A DNA stretch of 64,000 nt. Origin: Myotis daubentonii (lineage: Eukaryota; Chordata; Mammalia; Chiroptera; Vespertilionidae). Of this stretch, positions 42,750 to 54,178 are shown piece by piece. A program made the translations under genes and the position numbers. The first letter of the stretch is position 1. The number at the start of each line of letters is the position of its first letter. Where the stretch lies: assembly GCF_963259705.1 (NCBI RefSeq), contig NC_081847.1:72933754-72997753 (forward strand). Reading direction: 5' to 3'. Under the pieces are notes generated by a model that was not told the DNA's origin, made no database searches, and was given only the letters and a program-made list of their open reading frames with translations.

Positions 42750-42870
42750 CTCTTTCTAGTTGTGTAAACCAACCCAAGTTACCTACCCTATCCTAACCTT
42801 CATCTATAAAAGGGATAACAATCATCCTTAGCTCACAGGATTGTGTGGGCTCCAATGGGATCAGAAGTAT
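42750..42870 (+). repeat. MIR SINE
   Basis: TCTAGTTGTGTAAACC, CTTCATCTATAAAAGGGATA and CAGGATTGTGTGGGCTCC are MIR core words in order. Confidence 0.65.
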
Positions 42871-44159
42871 AAAAGTTCAATTGTTATTCTGTTTTCTGCA
42901 TTCAACTGGCTACATCTGTTTGCTTCCAAAGGACCAATAACCTTAATGGAGATAGGTGGGTGGCCTCCATGATGCCAGCTTCTGAAGGGAAGTCCAAGAA
43001 ACATTTGGGCAAAGACTAGAGCTACCAGGGCCCAGCTGAGCTACACAAGCCAGCAAAAGAGGAAAGTGATTGCTCTCCAGCTTCCAGCTAAGAAAACACA
43101 TTTGGCTGAAAAATTCTGTCAAGCTCTGTGTCCTAAATGACGCATAGATGTTGGCAGGCTTGACCCATCCCTCAGGAGAAGGACAGCTCCCTCACAAAAT
43201 TTCAGCCTAGTTGGTGCTGGACAAAGTATAAGAATTCTCAAATTCACAATTCTGGGTGTGAAAGAGAGGCACTGCTGGATTTTGACATTTTTCCACCCTG
43301 AATCGTTTGACAGGATATGAGAGGCGGGATCCATGCCTACAGCTCCCTCTGCCTTATTTTGACAAGTGCTATACATCTCTGAGCTTCTCATTCCTCATCA
43401 GCAAAGGGAAGCAGTTTGCCCATCAGCAAAGATAAAAAAATATGAACTACAGTGCTCAAGGAGGTACAAGAAACGGGCTATGTTCTATGGGACTGAAGAG
43501 AATAAAACTGGTTCGACCCCGCTGGGGGCAAATGGACAATCATGGCAATAATTTATAAGCCTTTTTAAAAATAATATCTTCTGAAGGACCAATCCCACAC
43601 AAGGAATTTGTCCTGATAAAATAGTTAAGAATGTGTATCAAGTCATATGTATTTACATAGAAATATTTCCATATGCATTGTTAAAGAAATTTGCAAGATA
43701 ATATATATAATATAATCCTATTTTGGGGGGGAAAGATACAGATATAGCCTTTGGTCAACACAGTGGTGAGAGTTCCTATTTTAAATTTGCATCAGACAAT
43801 AGAGACTATATTCTTTTTTTAGCCCACATAAAAATTTATAAAAACTGATCATGTTGTAGATCATAAAGACAATCTTAACACATTTCAAAGAGTTACATCA
43901 TGTCTATATTATGTAAGAGCAATTGAATTAAATTGGAAATCAACAAAATGCCTACTAAAAAGGAAAACATCATTTGGTGAATTAAAGGACACTCTTATGT
44001 GACACATGGGAATTAGAGAAATCACAAGGGAAATCCTAAAATATTTAGAACTGAGAAACCATGGGAAGACTATGTATGCATCTTGTAAGGACAGAGCTAA
44101 AACAGGACATCAGAAAAGAAGTATAACCTTAATAAATTATCAAAGAAATAAATGTGGCT
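42871..44159. other. Unique and weak L1-like sequence
   Basis: 43800-44150 (CAATAGAGACTATATTCTTT, GGAAATCCTAAAATATTTAG) has the flavour of a decayed L1 ORF2 in plus orientation. It is not firm. No host gene. Confidence 0.35.
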
Positions 44160-45410
44160 TACACTAGTAACTGTACCTCAATATTTATTCTCCCTCTTTC
44201 CTATAATAACAAAACCTCTGGTTTCTAGGTAGGCACATGGCTGCTAAGACAGAAGACCACATTTCGCAGCCTTCCTTTCAGTTAGAATAGCCAGTGTTGA
44301 AGTTTTGCAATGGACTGTGAACAGAAGTAATATGTACAATTGTCTGATCATGTCCTCAAAGTGACTTCTTGACACTTTTCACCTTCCTGCTGACAGAAAT
44401 ATAGATATGGTAGCAGTAGGTTGACTATAGTATAATAAATAATTTGTTTGGTCTCTGTCCCAGGTTCCTGATACAGAGCTTCAAAAACCCTAGGAAAATT
44501 CCTGAGCATCTCTATTATGCTAATGAAATGACCAGAATGGAGACTGGTCACCAGAAAGACCAAGTATGTGATTAGAGGGCTAAGACTTTCAACTGCCCAA
44601 CCTCTGGGCAGTGGAGGAGGGCTTGATATTGAGTTTATCCATGTGGCTGTGATTTAATCAGTTGTGCCTATATAATGAAACACCAATAAAGACTCTGGAC
44701 ACCAAGGCTCAGAGGAGCTACCTGATTGGTGTGCACACTGCTGTGCCGAGTGGGTGATGTACCCTGACTCCACAGGCCAACGGCAAGAAAGCTCTGCATC
44801 TGGAACCCTCCTAGGTCCCTCCCTGTGTGTATCCTCTATGATAAAACATTAATTCTAAGTTTAGCACTTTCAGTGAGTTCTGTGGATCATTTTAGCAAAT
44901 TATCATACCTAAGGGGGTTGTGGGAACCTTCTGAATTGGTGGCCAATTGTTTAGAAATTCAAGTGGCCTGGGGATCCCACTTGTAGCTGGTGTCTGAAGT
45001 GGGGGCAGTCTTGTGAAAGAGTGAGCCCTTAACTTGTGGAATCTGATGCTCACTCTGGGTTGTTAGAATCAGAATTGTATTGCAGGACACCCAGTTGGGG
45101 TGGAAATAAAATAGTGAACAACCAATTTGCCCAGCACTGAGGGGTTTCCCAGACATGAGACTTTTAGTACTAAAACCAGGACAAATCGCCCCAGGTGGCG
45201 GTTCTTCTAGAGTCATAAGGACAAGGAAAACACTTTAAGACTGGTGGAGCACAAAGCAAAAAGATCCTGAGGATTTCATGGAGCAGAACCTCCTCCTCGT
45301 AGGCCGGGACTGCCTACCTCCAGAAATTAGTATGAGAAATAAACATTTATCATGTGAAAGCCACTGTTTCTGTTAAACACAAAGACACCTAATTTGAGTA
45401 CCTGGAAGTG
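44160..45410 (+). repeat. Nested old repeats: LTR inside a dispersed element
   Basis: The outer wording (GGACTGTGAACAGAAGTAAT near 44315; GGACTGCCTACCTCCAGAAA and AATAAACATTTATCATG near 45310) resembles the repeat at 46560. Between about 44466 and 45225 lies LTR-like text: AATAAAGACTCTGGACACC, GTGAGTTCTGTGGATCATTT, GAAGTGGGGGCAGTCTTGTG. Boundaries are approximate, and neither family is named with confidence. Confidence 0.5.
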
Positions 45411-45599
45411 GAGTGCTGAATGTAACAAACGTATATTTAGCATTAGAGTACTGGCAGGGTCATGGGCAGTGCTGACTCAGATACTGAAGGTTGGAAAGTT
45501 AGTAATCTTTGTTATGCAGAGACTAAATATTTAGCAATAGAAATTCTCTGCTTTGGATGATAAACTGTATGGTCACTGAGGCTAGGGGAATATACATTC

Positions 45600-45925
45600 A
45601 GTGACCCTTGAATAACACTGGGGTTAGTGGCGCCAACCCCTGTAAAGTAAAAAATCTGCATATAACTTTTGATCCCCGAAAACTTAACTACAGTTGTCCC
45701 CTCAGTGTCCATGGAGGATTGGTTCCAGGACCCACCCACCTCATCCCCTGGATACCAAAATCCATGGATGCTCAAGTCCCTTATATAAAATGGCATAGAA
45801 CAATGTATACAGCCGGCCCTCCACAACCACAGATTCCCAACTATGGATCAAAAATACTATTTTTGAGCCATAATTGGTTGAAATCATGGATTCAAAACAC
45901 AGAGATATGGGGGGGGGGCTAACTG
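45600..45925. mobile_element. Tigger/MER2-type DNA transposon remnant
   Basis: CAGTTGTCCCCTCAGTGTCC, AGGATTGGTTCCAGGACCCA, ATACCAAAATCCATGGATGC and GCCGGCCCTCCACAACCACA are words of the pogo/Tigger group of non-autonomous transposons. It ends in a G9 run and CTAACTG. Transposase coding is absent. Confidence 0.8.
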
Positions 45926-46555
45926 TATATTTATTGAAAAAAGATGCAACTAGTTAACTGCCACTAAGTTGAGAGACAAAATAATGAGCAAGGCACATAG
46001 GAAAATTTTTAAAGTAACACAAGATTCTTCAGGCTTAAAAATCTATTTCTGAACAAGAGAGCTGGCTATGAATGTTTGACCAAAAATTGGCTTTCCATGG
46101 ACCAGCAAGAAGTGGGCTCCAAAAGCATTTTTGTCCACAAAAAGAGCCAGATGTGGCCAGGAAGGATAATGGACAAGAAAAAAAAAATCCAAAAAGTGAT
46201 CCATGGAACATAAAGAATGATGGAGAGAAAGAGAGTCAGAGCCTGCTAGATGGGCAATGGGGAGCATTTGCTGTTGTGTGTTTCGCCTTCTCTGTCCAAA
46301 TGAGATTTTTGTTTGTTGGTTTTCCAGCTCCTACTTCAGCATTGCATGTTGGCTTCATGACAGGCACATAACTTATCTTATAATTTTTAAGTACCATGAG
46401 GAAGCACATTTAGACCTGATGGACAGAACTATGCATTACCCAGAGATCCTATAGACTTTTAGTTAGATTCAGTAACTACAAGGAGCTTTGGTGTTGTCTC
46501 CTTGGACTGTGGCACAGACAGCTTTGTTCTAGTATCTATCCCTTTTAACCCATAG
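45926..46555. other. Unique sequence
   Basis: No named repeat. A 99-codon open frame (46072-46371) has no recognisable domain. Confidence 0.35.
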
Positions 46556-46559
46556 TATT

Positions 46560-46930
46560 AGATCCCTTGATTTTTAGCTGGACATGTGGCTTCTCAGAAT
46601 AAACACCAAATTTGCCAGCCTCTCTAGTGTGGCCATGAGACTGACTTTTGGCCAATGAGATATGAACATGCAACTTCCAGGTCGTATCTTCGAGGGAGGG
46701 AATCATTTCTTATTCCCTTCCTCCTTCATGCTGGTTGGAACATAGAGATAGATTATCTTGCATCAGGTAGATAAGAGCAATGCTCTATAAACAACAGAAC
46801 AGAAGGATCCTGATTCCCTAAGGCTTTGGCAAAGCATAATTACCATGCCAGCCCTGAATTTTTATGTGTGAAAATAAACTTTCATCTTACTTAAGCAACT
46901 GTTATTTTCCATCTCTGCTATATACAGCCA
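46560..46930 (+). repeat. Old dispersed repeat, LTR-like
   Basis: GTGGCCATGAGACTGACTTT, GGCCAATGAGATATGAACAT, GCAACTTCCAGGTCGTATCT and AAATAAACTTTCATCTTACT share order with parts of 44160-45410. Not named. Confidence 0.5.
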
Positions 46931-46964
46931 ACTCTTATAATGATGAATAATATAAGAAATACTG

Positions 46965-47742
46965 AGAATACATGAATTATGCATTCACTTTTAAAGCTAG
47001 AACAAATATGCAAGAAAATGGAAGGAATAAAAATAACATCAGAAATTAATAATAGGAAAAAGTAGAAATTTTTACACCAGTTTTGACAAAGAAGCTGGTT
47101 CTCTGAAAATACTAATTATGTAGATAAACTTCTACAAGCTTGATCAAGAAAAAGAGAGATGAGGCACAAATATTAGTTTCATTCAGTCATAATTAAAATA
47201 CAACAAAAATTTGTTTTTTCATCATAACATTATTATAAACAATTTTAGGTTGACATAAAACATAGATAAAAAGAGAATTTTTCATAAAATTATAAATTTC
47301 CCTAATTGACACAAGGAAAAAACCTGAATATATCAATAGGTACTTTTTTAGGAGTCTTTGATTTTTAGAGAGAAAGAAAGGGAGAGGGAAAGAGAGAGAG
47401 AGAAACATCAATGTAAGAGCAGGACATCGATCAGCAGCCTCCTGCACACCCCCTACCTGAGATCAAGCCCCGGTTGTGGGCATGTGCCTTGACTGGGAAT
47501 CAAACAAGCAACTCCTAGGTGCCTAACCCACTGAGCAACACTGGCCAGGGCTCAACAACTATTCGTTTAATTGAATCATTTGTCAAAATTCATCTACACC
47601 CAAACATATATACCAAACCCAGACAGCTTTCTAATCAAATTTTACCAAACATTTGAAGAACAGAATATTGCAGGGGAGAGAAAAAGAATGTACCAGCCCA
47701 TTTTATGAGGCTAGATTACCCTTGATTCTAAAATCAGATGTG
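46965..47742 (+). mobile_element. Old LINE-1 ORF2 fragment, left part
   Basis: AAGAAGCTGGTTCTCTGAAA, GCTTGATCAAGAAAAAGAGA and CCAGACAGCTTTCTAATCAA are ORF2 reverse-transcriptase region words. All frames are decayed. A Ves SINE (47343-47551) interrupts it. The collinear continuation appears at about 50400, so intervening sequence and later insertions split the L1. Confidence 0.75.
47343..47551 (-). mobile_element. Ves-type SINE, reverse
   Basis: An A/G-rich tract (complement of CTCTCT), GATCGATCAGCAGCCTCCTG-type words, TGCCTTGACTGGGAATCAAA (complement of the B box) and the terminal CACTGGCCAGGGC. No clear target duplication is visible. Confidence 0.9.
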
Positions 47743-48002
47743 GATAACTAATGAGTCAGTTTTACTGTGGTGATAACCCAACAAATCTCTATGGCTAACA
47801 AAAACAAACATGTATTCCTCATGTTTATTACATATGGGCTACAGGTCAGCCATGTCCCAGACTGCGTCTCTGTTCCATGTGATTCTACATTCAGGGCCCA
47901 GGCTGAAGGAACTTCCTCTATGTGGACCAGGCCCATTTCAGGGGGCAGAGGGAGCCAGAGAGGTAGTAAAGTAGTTGTAATGCCTCTTTTAAAATCTCTT
48001 GG
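47743..48002. other. Old repeat or unique target of HAL1-like insertion
   Basis: AAACATGTATTCCTCATGTT, ATATGGGCTACAGGTCAGCC wording recalls an old MER/LTR repeat whose text resumes at 50286. AAAATCTCTTGG (47991-48002) is the left target duplication of the following element. Confidence 0.45.
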
Positions 48003-49072
48003 ATTTCACGGGAAGGCTGGCTAAGTGGAAATTCTACAACTAGAAGGAAAGAGAAAAGCGCATTGAAACCGGTAGGAGGTGCAGAGGTGTGGAAGTGCGG
48101 AGGTAAGGAGGCACGCACAAAATGGGCTGGAAACTGGGTACACTGTTGTCTTTTTCAATCGGGAAGGAGATACAAGCTCCCAACTGCTCTGAACTCCAGT
48201 TCCGGGCGAGACTCTGGGGACCCAGACTCATACGGGGGGAAACTGGACTGTCTGGCATTGGGCCGAACCTGAGGGCAGCTTTCTCACAGAGGTGCTTGCA
48301 GCAACCATTGTTCCTGCATGGGGCCGTGGGACACAGAGACCCCAGGACCTCTCTGAGGCAGAGCAGAGTGGCAGCCATTGCAGTTTGCTCTGCCCTGATG
48401 ATTCCCTGAGATCCCGCCCCACCCAATTTACAAACCTACCCAAGCTGTGAGCAGAGGCTTTTGCATATGAATGGCTTGTTCTTTTGCAATCTAAAACCTA
48501 ACAAACTGCAGCTGAGTCAAAGAGCACTAAAGCTTCCAAAAGAAGGCCTAGATAGCAGCCTGCATTGCTTCACAGCTGGGCCTCATCTGGGCACTTCCAA
48601 ACCCCAAACAAAGAGGAGGAATCTGCAGATCTCTCTGTAGCTCCTGCTGGGTAGCCTCAGGTAGTGGCTGACTTCGCAACTCCTTGGAGATCCAAGAGCC
48701 AGCATACCCAGTGGTCAGAGTGAGACCATACCAGAGTACAACTCTTCACATCCATAAGCGACACACTCAAGGGGCAGACTCAGTGAGCACCAAAGCCCCA
48801 CTAAAGCAAGTCCTGCCCCATAAGGGTGTCTCCAGCACAGCAGTTCTCCCATTGTAGACATAGCTGGTCCTCACAACCAACTGGCCTGGTGGTCAATTCC
48901 TTCCAGTGATACCAACAGCAATCAAGGCTTAACTACAACAAGACTGTGCAAACAGCCCACAAAGGGGTGCACCAAGAGTGTCAACCTCAGGTGACTGGGG
49001 AGGCTGAGCCACTGGGCCCTATAGGACACCTAGCACACAAAGCCACTATATCAACACAGGGAAGAAGCCAAA

Positions 49073-49911
49073 ATGCAGAGACAAAGAAACATGTCACAAA
49101 CGAAAGAAATGGAGGAAAGTAAACTACTGGATATAGAGTTCAAAACCATAGTTATAAGGTTTTTCAAGAATTTTCTAGAAATCTTCAAGAAATTTAGTGA
49201 GACCCTCGAGGATATGAAAAAGGACCAATCAGAAATTAAGTATACACTGACTGAAATAAAGAATAATATACAGAGATCCAACAGCAGACTAGAGGATCCC
49301 AAGAATCAAGTCAAAGATTTGAAATATGAAGAAGCAAACAACACCCAACCGGAAAAGAAAAAAGAATCCAAAAATATGAAGATAGTGTAAGGAACCTCTG
49401 GGACAACTTCAAGCATACCAACATCCAAATTATGGGGGTGCCAGAAGAAGAGAGAGAGCAAGATATTGAAAACCTATTTGAAGAAATAATGACAAAAAAC
49501 TTCCCCTACCTGGTGAAAGAAATAGACTTACAAGTCCAGGAAGTGCAGAGAACACCAAACAAAAGGAATCCAAAGAGGACCACACCAAGACACATCATAA
49601 TTAAAATGCCAAGGGCAAAAGACAAAGAGAGAATCTTAAAAGCAGCAAGAGAAAAGCAGTTAGTTACCTACAAAGGAGTACCCATATGACTGTCAGCTGA
49701 TTTCTCAACAGAAACCATGCAGGCCAGAAGGGAGTGGCAAGAAATATTCAAAGTGATGAATAGCAAGAACCTACAACCAAGAATACTCTACCCAGCAAAG
49801 CTATCATTTAGAATTGAAGGTCAGATAAAGAGCTTCACAGATAAGAAAAAGCTAAAGGAGTTCATCACCACCAAACCAGTATTATATGAAATGCTGAAGG
49901 GTATTCTTTAA
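49073..49911 (+). pseudogene. LINE-1 ORF1 protein pseudogene (HAL1-like copy 2)
   Basis: The reading starts MQRQRNMSQTKEMEES. A short coiled-coil segment (NFLEIFKKFSETLEDMKK) leads to KNMKIV and a stop at 49390. The RNA-recognition part continues in the -1 frame ([37 protein letters not shown]) to GVPI and an in-frame TGA at 49687-49689. The C-terminal domain follows (LYPAKLSFRIEGQIKSF, ending MLKGIL). The frame switch at the A-rich stretch and the TGA match those of copy 1. The two-heptad units of copy 1 are absent here. Confidence 0.85.
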
Positions 49912-50085
49912 GAAGGGGAAGAAGAAGAAAAAGGTAAAGATAAAAATTATGAACAACAAAGTGACAACAAATACATATCTATCAACAAGTGAATCTAAAA
50001 ATCAAGTGAATAAAAAATCTGATGAACAGAATAAACTGGTGAATATAATAGAATCAGGGGCATAGAAAAGGAGTGGACTGACAAT

Positions 50086-50222
50086 TCTTGGGGGGAAGGG
50101 GGTGTGGGGGTGAGGGAAGAGACTGGATAAAAATCGTACACCTATGGACGAGGACGGGGTAGGGGTAAGGGGCGTGGGGTGGGGTTGGAACCGGGTGGAA
50201 GGGAGCTATGGGGGGGGGGGAA
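50086..50222 (+). repeat. G-rich 3' UTR tract of HAL1-like copy 2
   Basis: Many GGG/GGGG runs including a G12 run, capable in principle of forming G-quadruplexes. The complementary C-rich text occurs in copy 1 at about 7540-7630. L1 3' UTRs are known to carry such tracts. Confidence 0.75.
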
Positions 50223-50285
50223 GAGGAACAACTATAATAATGTGAACAATAAAGATTTATTAATAAAATAAATAAAATCTCTTGG

Positions 50286-50399
50286 TTTTAGCTTGGACTG
50301 ATACAGAGTCACTCCTATACACATTGGTCTAGGCATGTCATGTGATCAAACTTGACAAAGGGCATGGAACCTCCAGCTACAGGGATGCAACACATGTCA
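50286..50399. other. Continuation of the repeat split by copy 2
   Basis: TTTTAGCTTGGACTGATACA and AAAGGGCATGGAACCTCC resume the text broken at 48002. Confidence 0.4.
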
Positions 50400-50693
50400 T
50401 ATTGACAACATACAAATATCTTATAGGCAAGGTAAAATAATTGTTAACAAGGCCAATTCACTTATAAATATTAATATGAATATCCTAAAAAATAGCCAAC
50501 TAAATCCAAATTTTTAAATTATAAAATATGGTCAAATAGAATTTACTCCATGAATTTATACAAGGATGGTTATAAGTCAAGCAAATTTGGCAATGTGATG
50601 CACCACATTGGCATAGTAAAAGATAAGAACATTATCTCAATAGTTATAGAAAAAGGTATTCCAATAAAACTCAAAGTCATTCTTACAATTTTA

Positions 50694-50912
50694 TTTTTTT
50701 TAATATATTTTATTGATTTTTTACAGAGAGGAAGGGAGAGGGATAGAGAGTTAGAAACATCGATGAGAGAGAAACATCGACCAGCCGCCTCCTGCACACT
50801 CCCCACTGGGGATGTGCCCGCAACCAAGGTACATGCCCTTGACCGGAATCGAACCCGGGACCTTTCAGTCCGCAGGCCGACGCTCTATCCACTGAGCCAA
50901 ACCGGTTTCGGC
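50694..50912 (-). mobile_element. Ves-type SINE, reverse, young, with 16-bp TSD
   Basis: A well-preserved 219-bp element. The complement carries the head GGTTTGGCTCAGTGGATAGA, the B box GGGTTCGATTCCGGTCAAGG and the tail CTCTGTAAAAAATCAATAAA. CATTC(T/C)TACAATTTTA flanks both ends (50678-50693 and 50913-50928). Intact A and B boxes make it the least decayed SINE of the window. Confidence 0.95.
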
Positions 50913-51344
50913 CATTCCTACAATTTTAGCATGAGAAATGTGTTTTTTAACCTAAAAATGTATCTATAATAATAATAACTATAATAAACATAGTACTTCT
51001 GGCTAAATCTCAAATGTCCATTGAAATTGAAAACACACAAGCACCTATTATTTCCCCCTTCTGTTCCTCTGAAGGTCTTAGTCAATCCAACAGGCAAAGA
51101 AAAAGAAGAAATACAAGAACTGGCACAAGGCTTGGAAAAGTAAAAAGCAAAATTGTCACTAGTTGCCTACAATTATATTGCTATCCTGAAAATCCCAGAG
51201 AATCTAAAAACTACTAGAACTAATGAAATATTTTGGTTCAATTGGTTACTTTAAGTTCAAATTTTTCAAATAAAAATAGTTATTTTATATACTAAATATA
51301 GCCAATTAGAAAATACATAGAGAACTTTTTAAATATGGTATTCA

Positions 51345-51592
51345 GCCTGGCTACGTTGTTCAGTGATTAAGCATGCACCTATGAACCAGGAGGTCACGGT
51401 TCGATTCTCAGTCAGGGCACATGCCCAAATTGTCGGCTCGATCCCTAATGTGGGGTGTGCAGGAGGCAGGCAATCAATGCTTCTCTCTCATCATTGATGT
51501 TTCTATCTCTTTCTCCTTTTCCTTTCCTCTCTGAAATCAATAAAAAATATACTTTAAAAATAAAAATTAAATTATAATTTAAAAAGCAGTAT
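51345..51592 (+). mobile_element. Ves-type SINE
   Basis: GCCTGGCTACGTTGTTCAGT, GGTCACGGTTCGATTCTCAG, GCAGGAGGCAGGCAATCAAT, a CTCTTTCTCC tract and TGAAATCAATAAAAAATATA. A 7-bp duplication GTATTCA is visible at 51338-51344 and 51599-51605. Confidence 0.9.
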
Positions 51593-52485
51593 TCACATTA
51601 GTCAAAAATAGTAAGTAAATGGGAACAAATCTAACTCCAAAGAGTGTGAGATTTATGAAGAAAATTACAAAGCATATTATATAACTTTTTGAAGGCCTGA
51701 ACAAAGGGCAAGTTACATTATGTATAGGAAAGAAGACATAAGGATGCCAACTCTCCACAAATTAATTTATAAATTCCATATAATTCTAATCAAAATACAA
51801 ATGGAGCTTTTCATGGAACTTGTACTAATTCCAAAATTCACATGTGAGTGAAAATCCAAGTATAGCCAAGGCAATTCTAAAAAATAACAAGGGACGGGGT
51901 AGGATTACCTTAAAAGAAAGGAAAGATAGGATTAAACTACAATAATGGGCAGAAAGGCATTGGTGCAGGACTAAAACCATAGCCTGTGGGGCGGAATAGA
52001 GCACAAAAGCAAATCTACCTGTATAAGTGAATGAACTATATGAAAGCATTATGTATCTCTATAGTCATTCCATAGCTTGGCAATTTGACTTCTGTATAAA
52101 ATAAAATTACACCTTTGCTTTATGCCACATATAATTTTTTAAATTGCAGATGGATTAGAGGCCTAAATGTGAAAATAATTTTAGAAGAAAATATACACTT
52201 CCTTTGTAGACTCAAGTTTGGGAAATTTTTCTTAAGCAAGAGAGAAAAGCACAAGACTTAAAGGAAAGATTGACAAATTAAAGCCTTCTCTATAAAAAAA
52301 GGGGTACTGTAAAGAAAGTGAAAAGACTGGACAAAGTGGGTACAACTGTTTATAATGCATGTAGACAATCAAGAATTAAATCCCCAAGCATGTAAAGAAC
52401 ACCTACAAGACAATAAGAAAATACAGTCTTCAAATTTGATCCCCAAGTCAAAAGTTACAATAATAGCAGGTGTCCAAAATTGCAG

Positions 52486-53734
52486 GTGCTAATTTTTGAC
52501 CAAGCTATTTCTTACTCTGGCACCTTTATACTCCAACACAATGAAGCTCAATTTGCTGGGAGCTGACAAATGCCCACATCAATCAGAAATGGACAAAGGT
52601 TTGCGATAAGATTCAAAATGGGGTAATTTGGCATTGCTGGAGGACAGACAGGGTGAGATAGAACAAGAAGATATGGGAAAGGAAAAAGCAGTGAGGAAGG
52701 CATGGTTAAAATAAATATACAAACAAACAAGTAAACGTAGACTCCAGGGAAAGATGAAAGAGTGGGCTTATTGACAGAGGCACATGAGGATCAGTAAGGT
52801 CATGAAGGACATCTCTGCTCAAAGCCAGGGGAAACTGGCTTAGCAGCAGTGCAGTAAGGAGAAATTCCAGAGTCCAAGTCAACAGTGAAGTCAACATGAA
52901 CCAAAAGTGGGGTGTCACTATCAAACAGGCTAAAACCACCCTGAGCCACATCATTATGAGAAGCATATCCATAGGAAAGCAAGTTAGAACTATTCTCTCT
53001 CCTCACTAATCAGGCTCCACTTGGAAATAGTGCTCCCTTCCAGACCTCTCACTATCGGGAGGACACCTTGGAAAATTGACTTTCCCATCAACAAAAGGTT
53101 GGAAGACATTCCCATTGAGTGACTATGCATTGTAAACCTACTGTTTGTTTATCAAACAATAATGATCAAGACATGCATAGTCTCAGCCTCTACAGGTTAG
53201 GGTGTGGTAGAAGGAGGCAAATGGGGAGAAAGTTAAAAAACACTTCATTGGAATGTGTGCCTTTTATGATAGAGGAATTTATAAGGTGCTGTGAGAGCAA
53301 GGAGAGGCTTTGTATCAGTCAGCTTAGAGTAAGTTTTGCTGTAGTAACAAACAGTCCCTAGATTCCACTTGTTTATAACCACAAATGTTTAGTTCTTGCT
53401 CTTATTGATGTGCATTATGGGTCAGCTGTGGCTCTGCTCCACCTGATCTTTATTCTAGGACCCAGAACGGAGGACCAGTCTCTATGCCAATCTCATGTCA
53501 GAGTGAAAAGCACAATGGCTGAACCATGCAATGGCTCTTAAAGCTTCTGATCGGAAGTGACACACATTGTTTCTATCACGTTTCATTGGACAAAGCAGGT
53601 CACACGGTCAGCTCTTATAGCAACTGGGTGGAAAGTAAAATCCACTTGTAAGGATGGGTCCAATGGGGAAAAGCTCAGAAAACAAAGCGGCAACAAATAT
53701 TTTGGAAAAGAAATGAAATCTTTCAGTAGATATA
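52486..53734. other. Unique sequence with an old repeat near the end
   Basis: Mostly featureless. 53320-53640 (GCTGTAGTAACAAACAGTCC, GGGTCAGCTGTGGCTCTGCT) reads like an old MER/LTR repeat, in the same class as 47743-48002. Confidence 0.35.
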
Positions 53735-54178
53735 GTCTTATATATAGTATAAGAAAAAATAAATGCATATGTTCAGCAAAAGACACAAATGTTCATGGCA
53801 GCAATACACATAACAGGCAAAAATTAAAAACAGCTGAAATGCCCATCAAGCGTAGAATGGATCAAAAACTTATGGGATCGCCATAAAATGGGTCATACAA
53901 CGGAATAACACATGGGAAAGAAAAACAGTGAGCTACTGCCACATGCAACAACACAGTTGAGTGCAAGGAGCCAAATACAAAATGTGAATTCAGCATGATT
54001 CCGTATGTAAGAAGTTTAAAGAAGACAATACTAACCTATGGTGACAGCAGTTACTTCTGAGAAGGATCTAGTAAAGGAAATATGAGGGAGCCTTTGGGGT
54101 GTGGAAGATGATTTATATCTTTGAGTGGCTGTATACTAAAATGGGTCTACTTAAGTGTATTTAAGTTATCTTAATTTA
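53735..54178 (+). mobile_element. LINE-1 3' end fragment
   Basis: TGTTCATGGCAGCAATACAC, GCCCATCAAGCGTAGAATGG, CCGTATGTAAGAAGTTTAAA and GGTGACAGCAGTTACTTCTG follow the old L1 3' end order. Confidence 0.75.

Larger units (their letters stand above)
48003..50273 (+). mobile_element. ORF1-only LINE-1 derivative (HAL1-like), copy 2
   Basis: Same layout as the reverse element at 7419: a long GC-richer 5' UTR (about 48003-49072), an ORF1 pseudogene (49073-49911), a short 3' UTR with a G-rich tract, AATAAAGATTTATTAATAAA and an A/T-rich tail, with no ORF2. AAAATCTCTTGG flanks both sides (47991-48002 and 50274-50285), and the left site TTTT/AAAA fits the L1 endonuclease. About 80 bases of the 5' end seen in copy 1 are missing. 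It interrupts an older repeat that itself lies in an L1. Confidence 0.82.
50400..52485 (+). mobile_element. Old LINE-1 ORF2 fragment, right part
   Basis: TACAAGGATGGTTATAAGTC, GAAAAGGTATTCC-like words, GAAAATCCCAGAGAATCTAA, GATGCCAACTCTCCACAAAT and GAACTATATGAAAGC follow ORF2 order into the 3' region. All frames are decayed. Two Ves SINEs (50694, 51345) sit inside. Confidence 0.78.

Noticed and set aside
46072..46371. 99-codon open frame
   Set aside because: No domain and no splice or promoter context; the base use matches its non-coding surroundings.
50821..50900. tRNA-like A and B boxes that could be read as a tRNA gene
   Set aside because: They belong to a Ves SINE with tail and target duplication. 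There is no complete cloverleaf.
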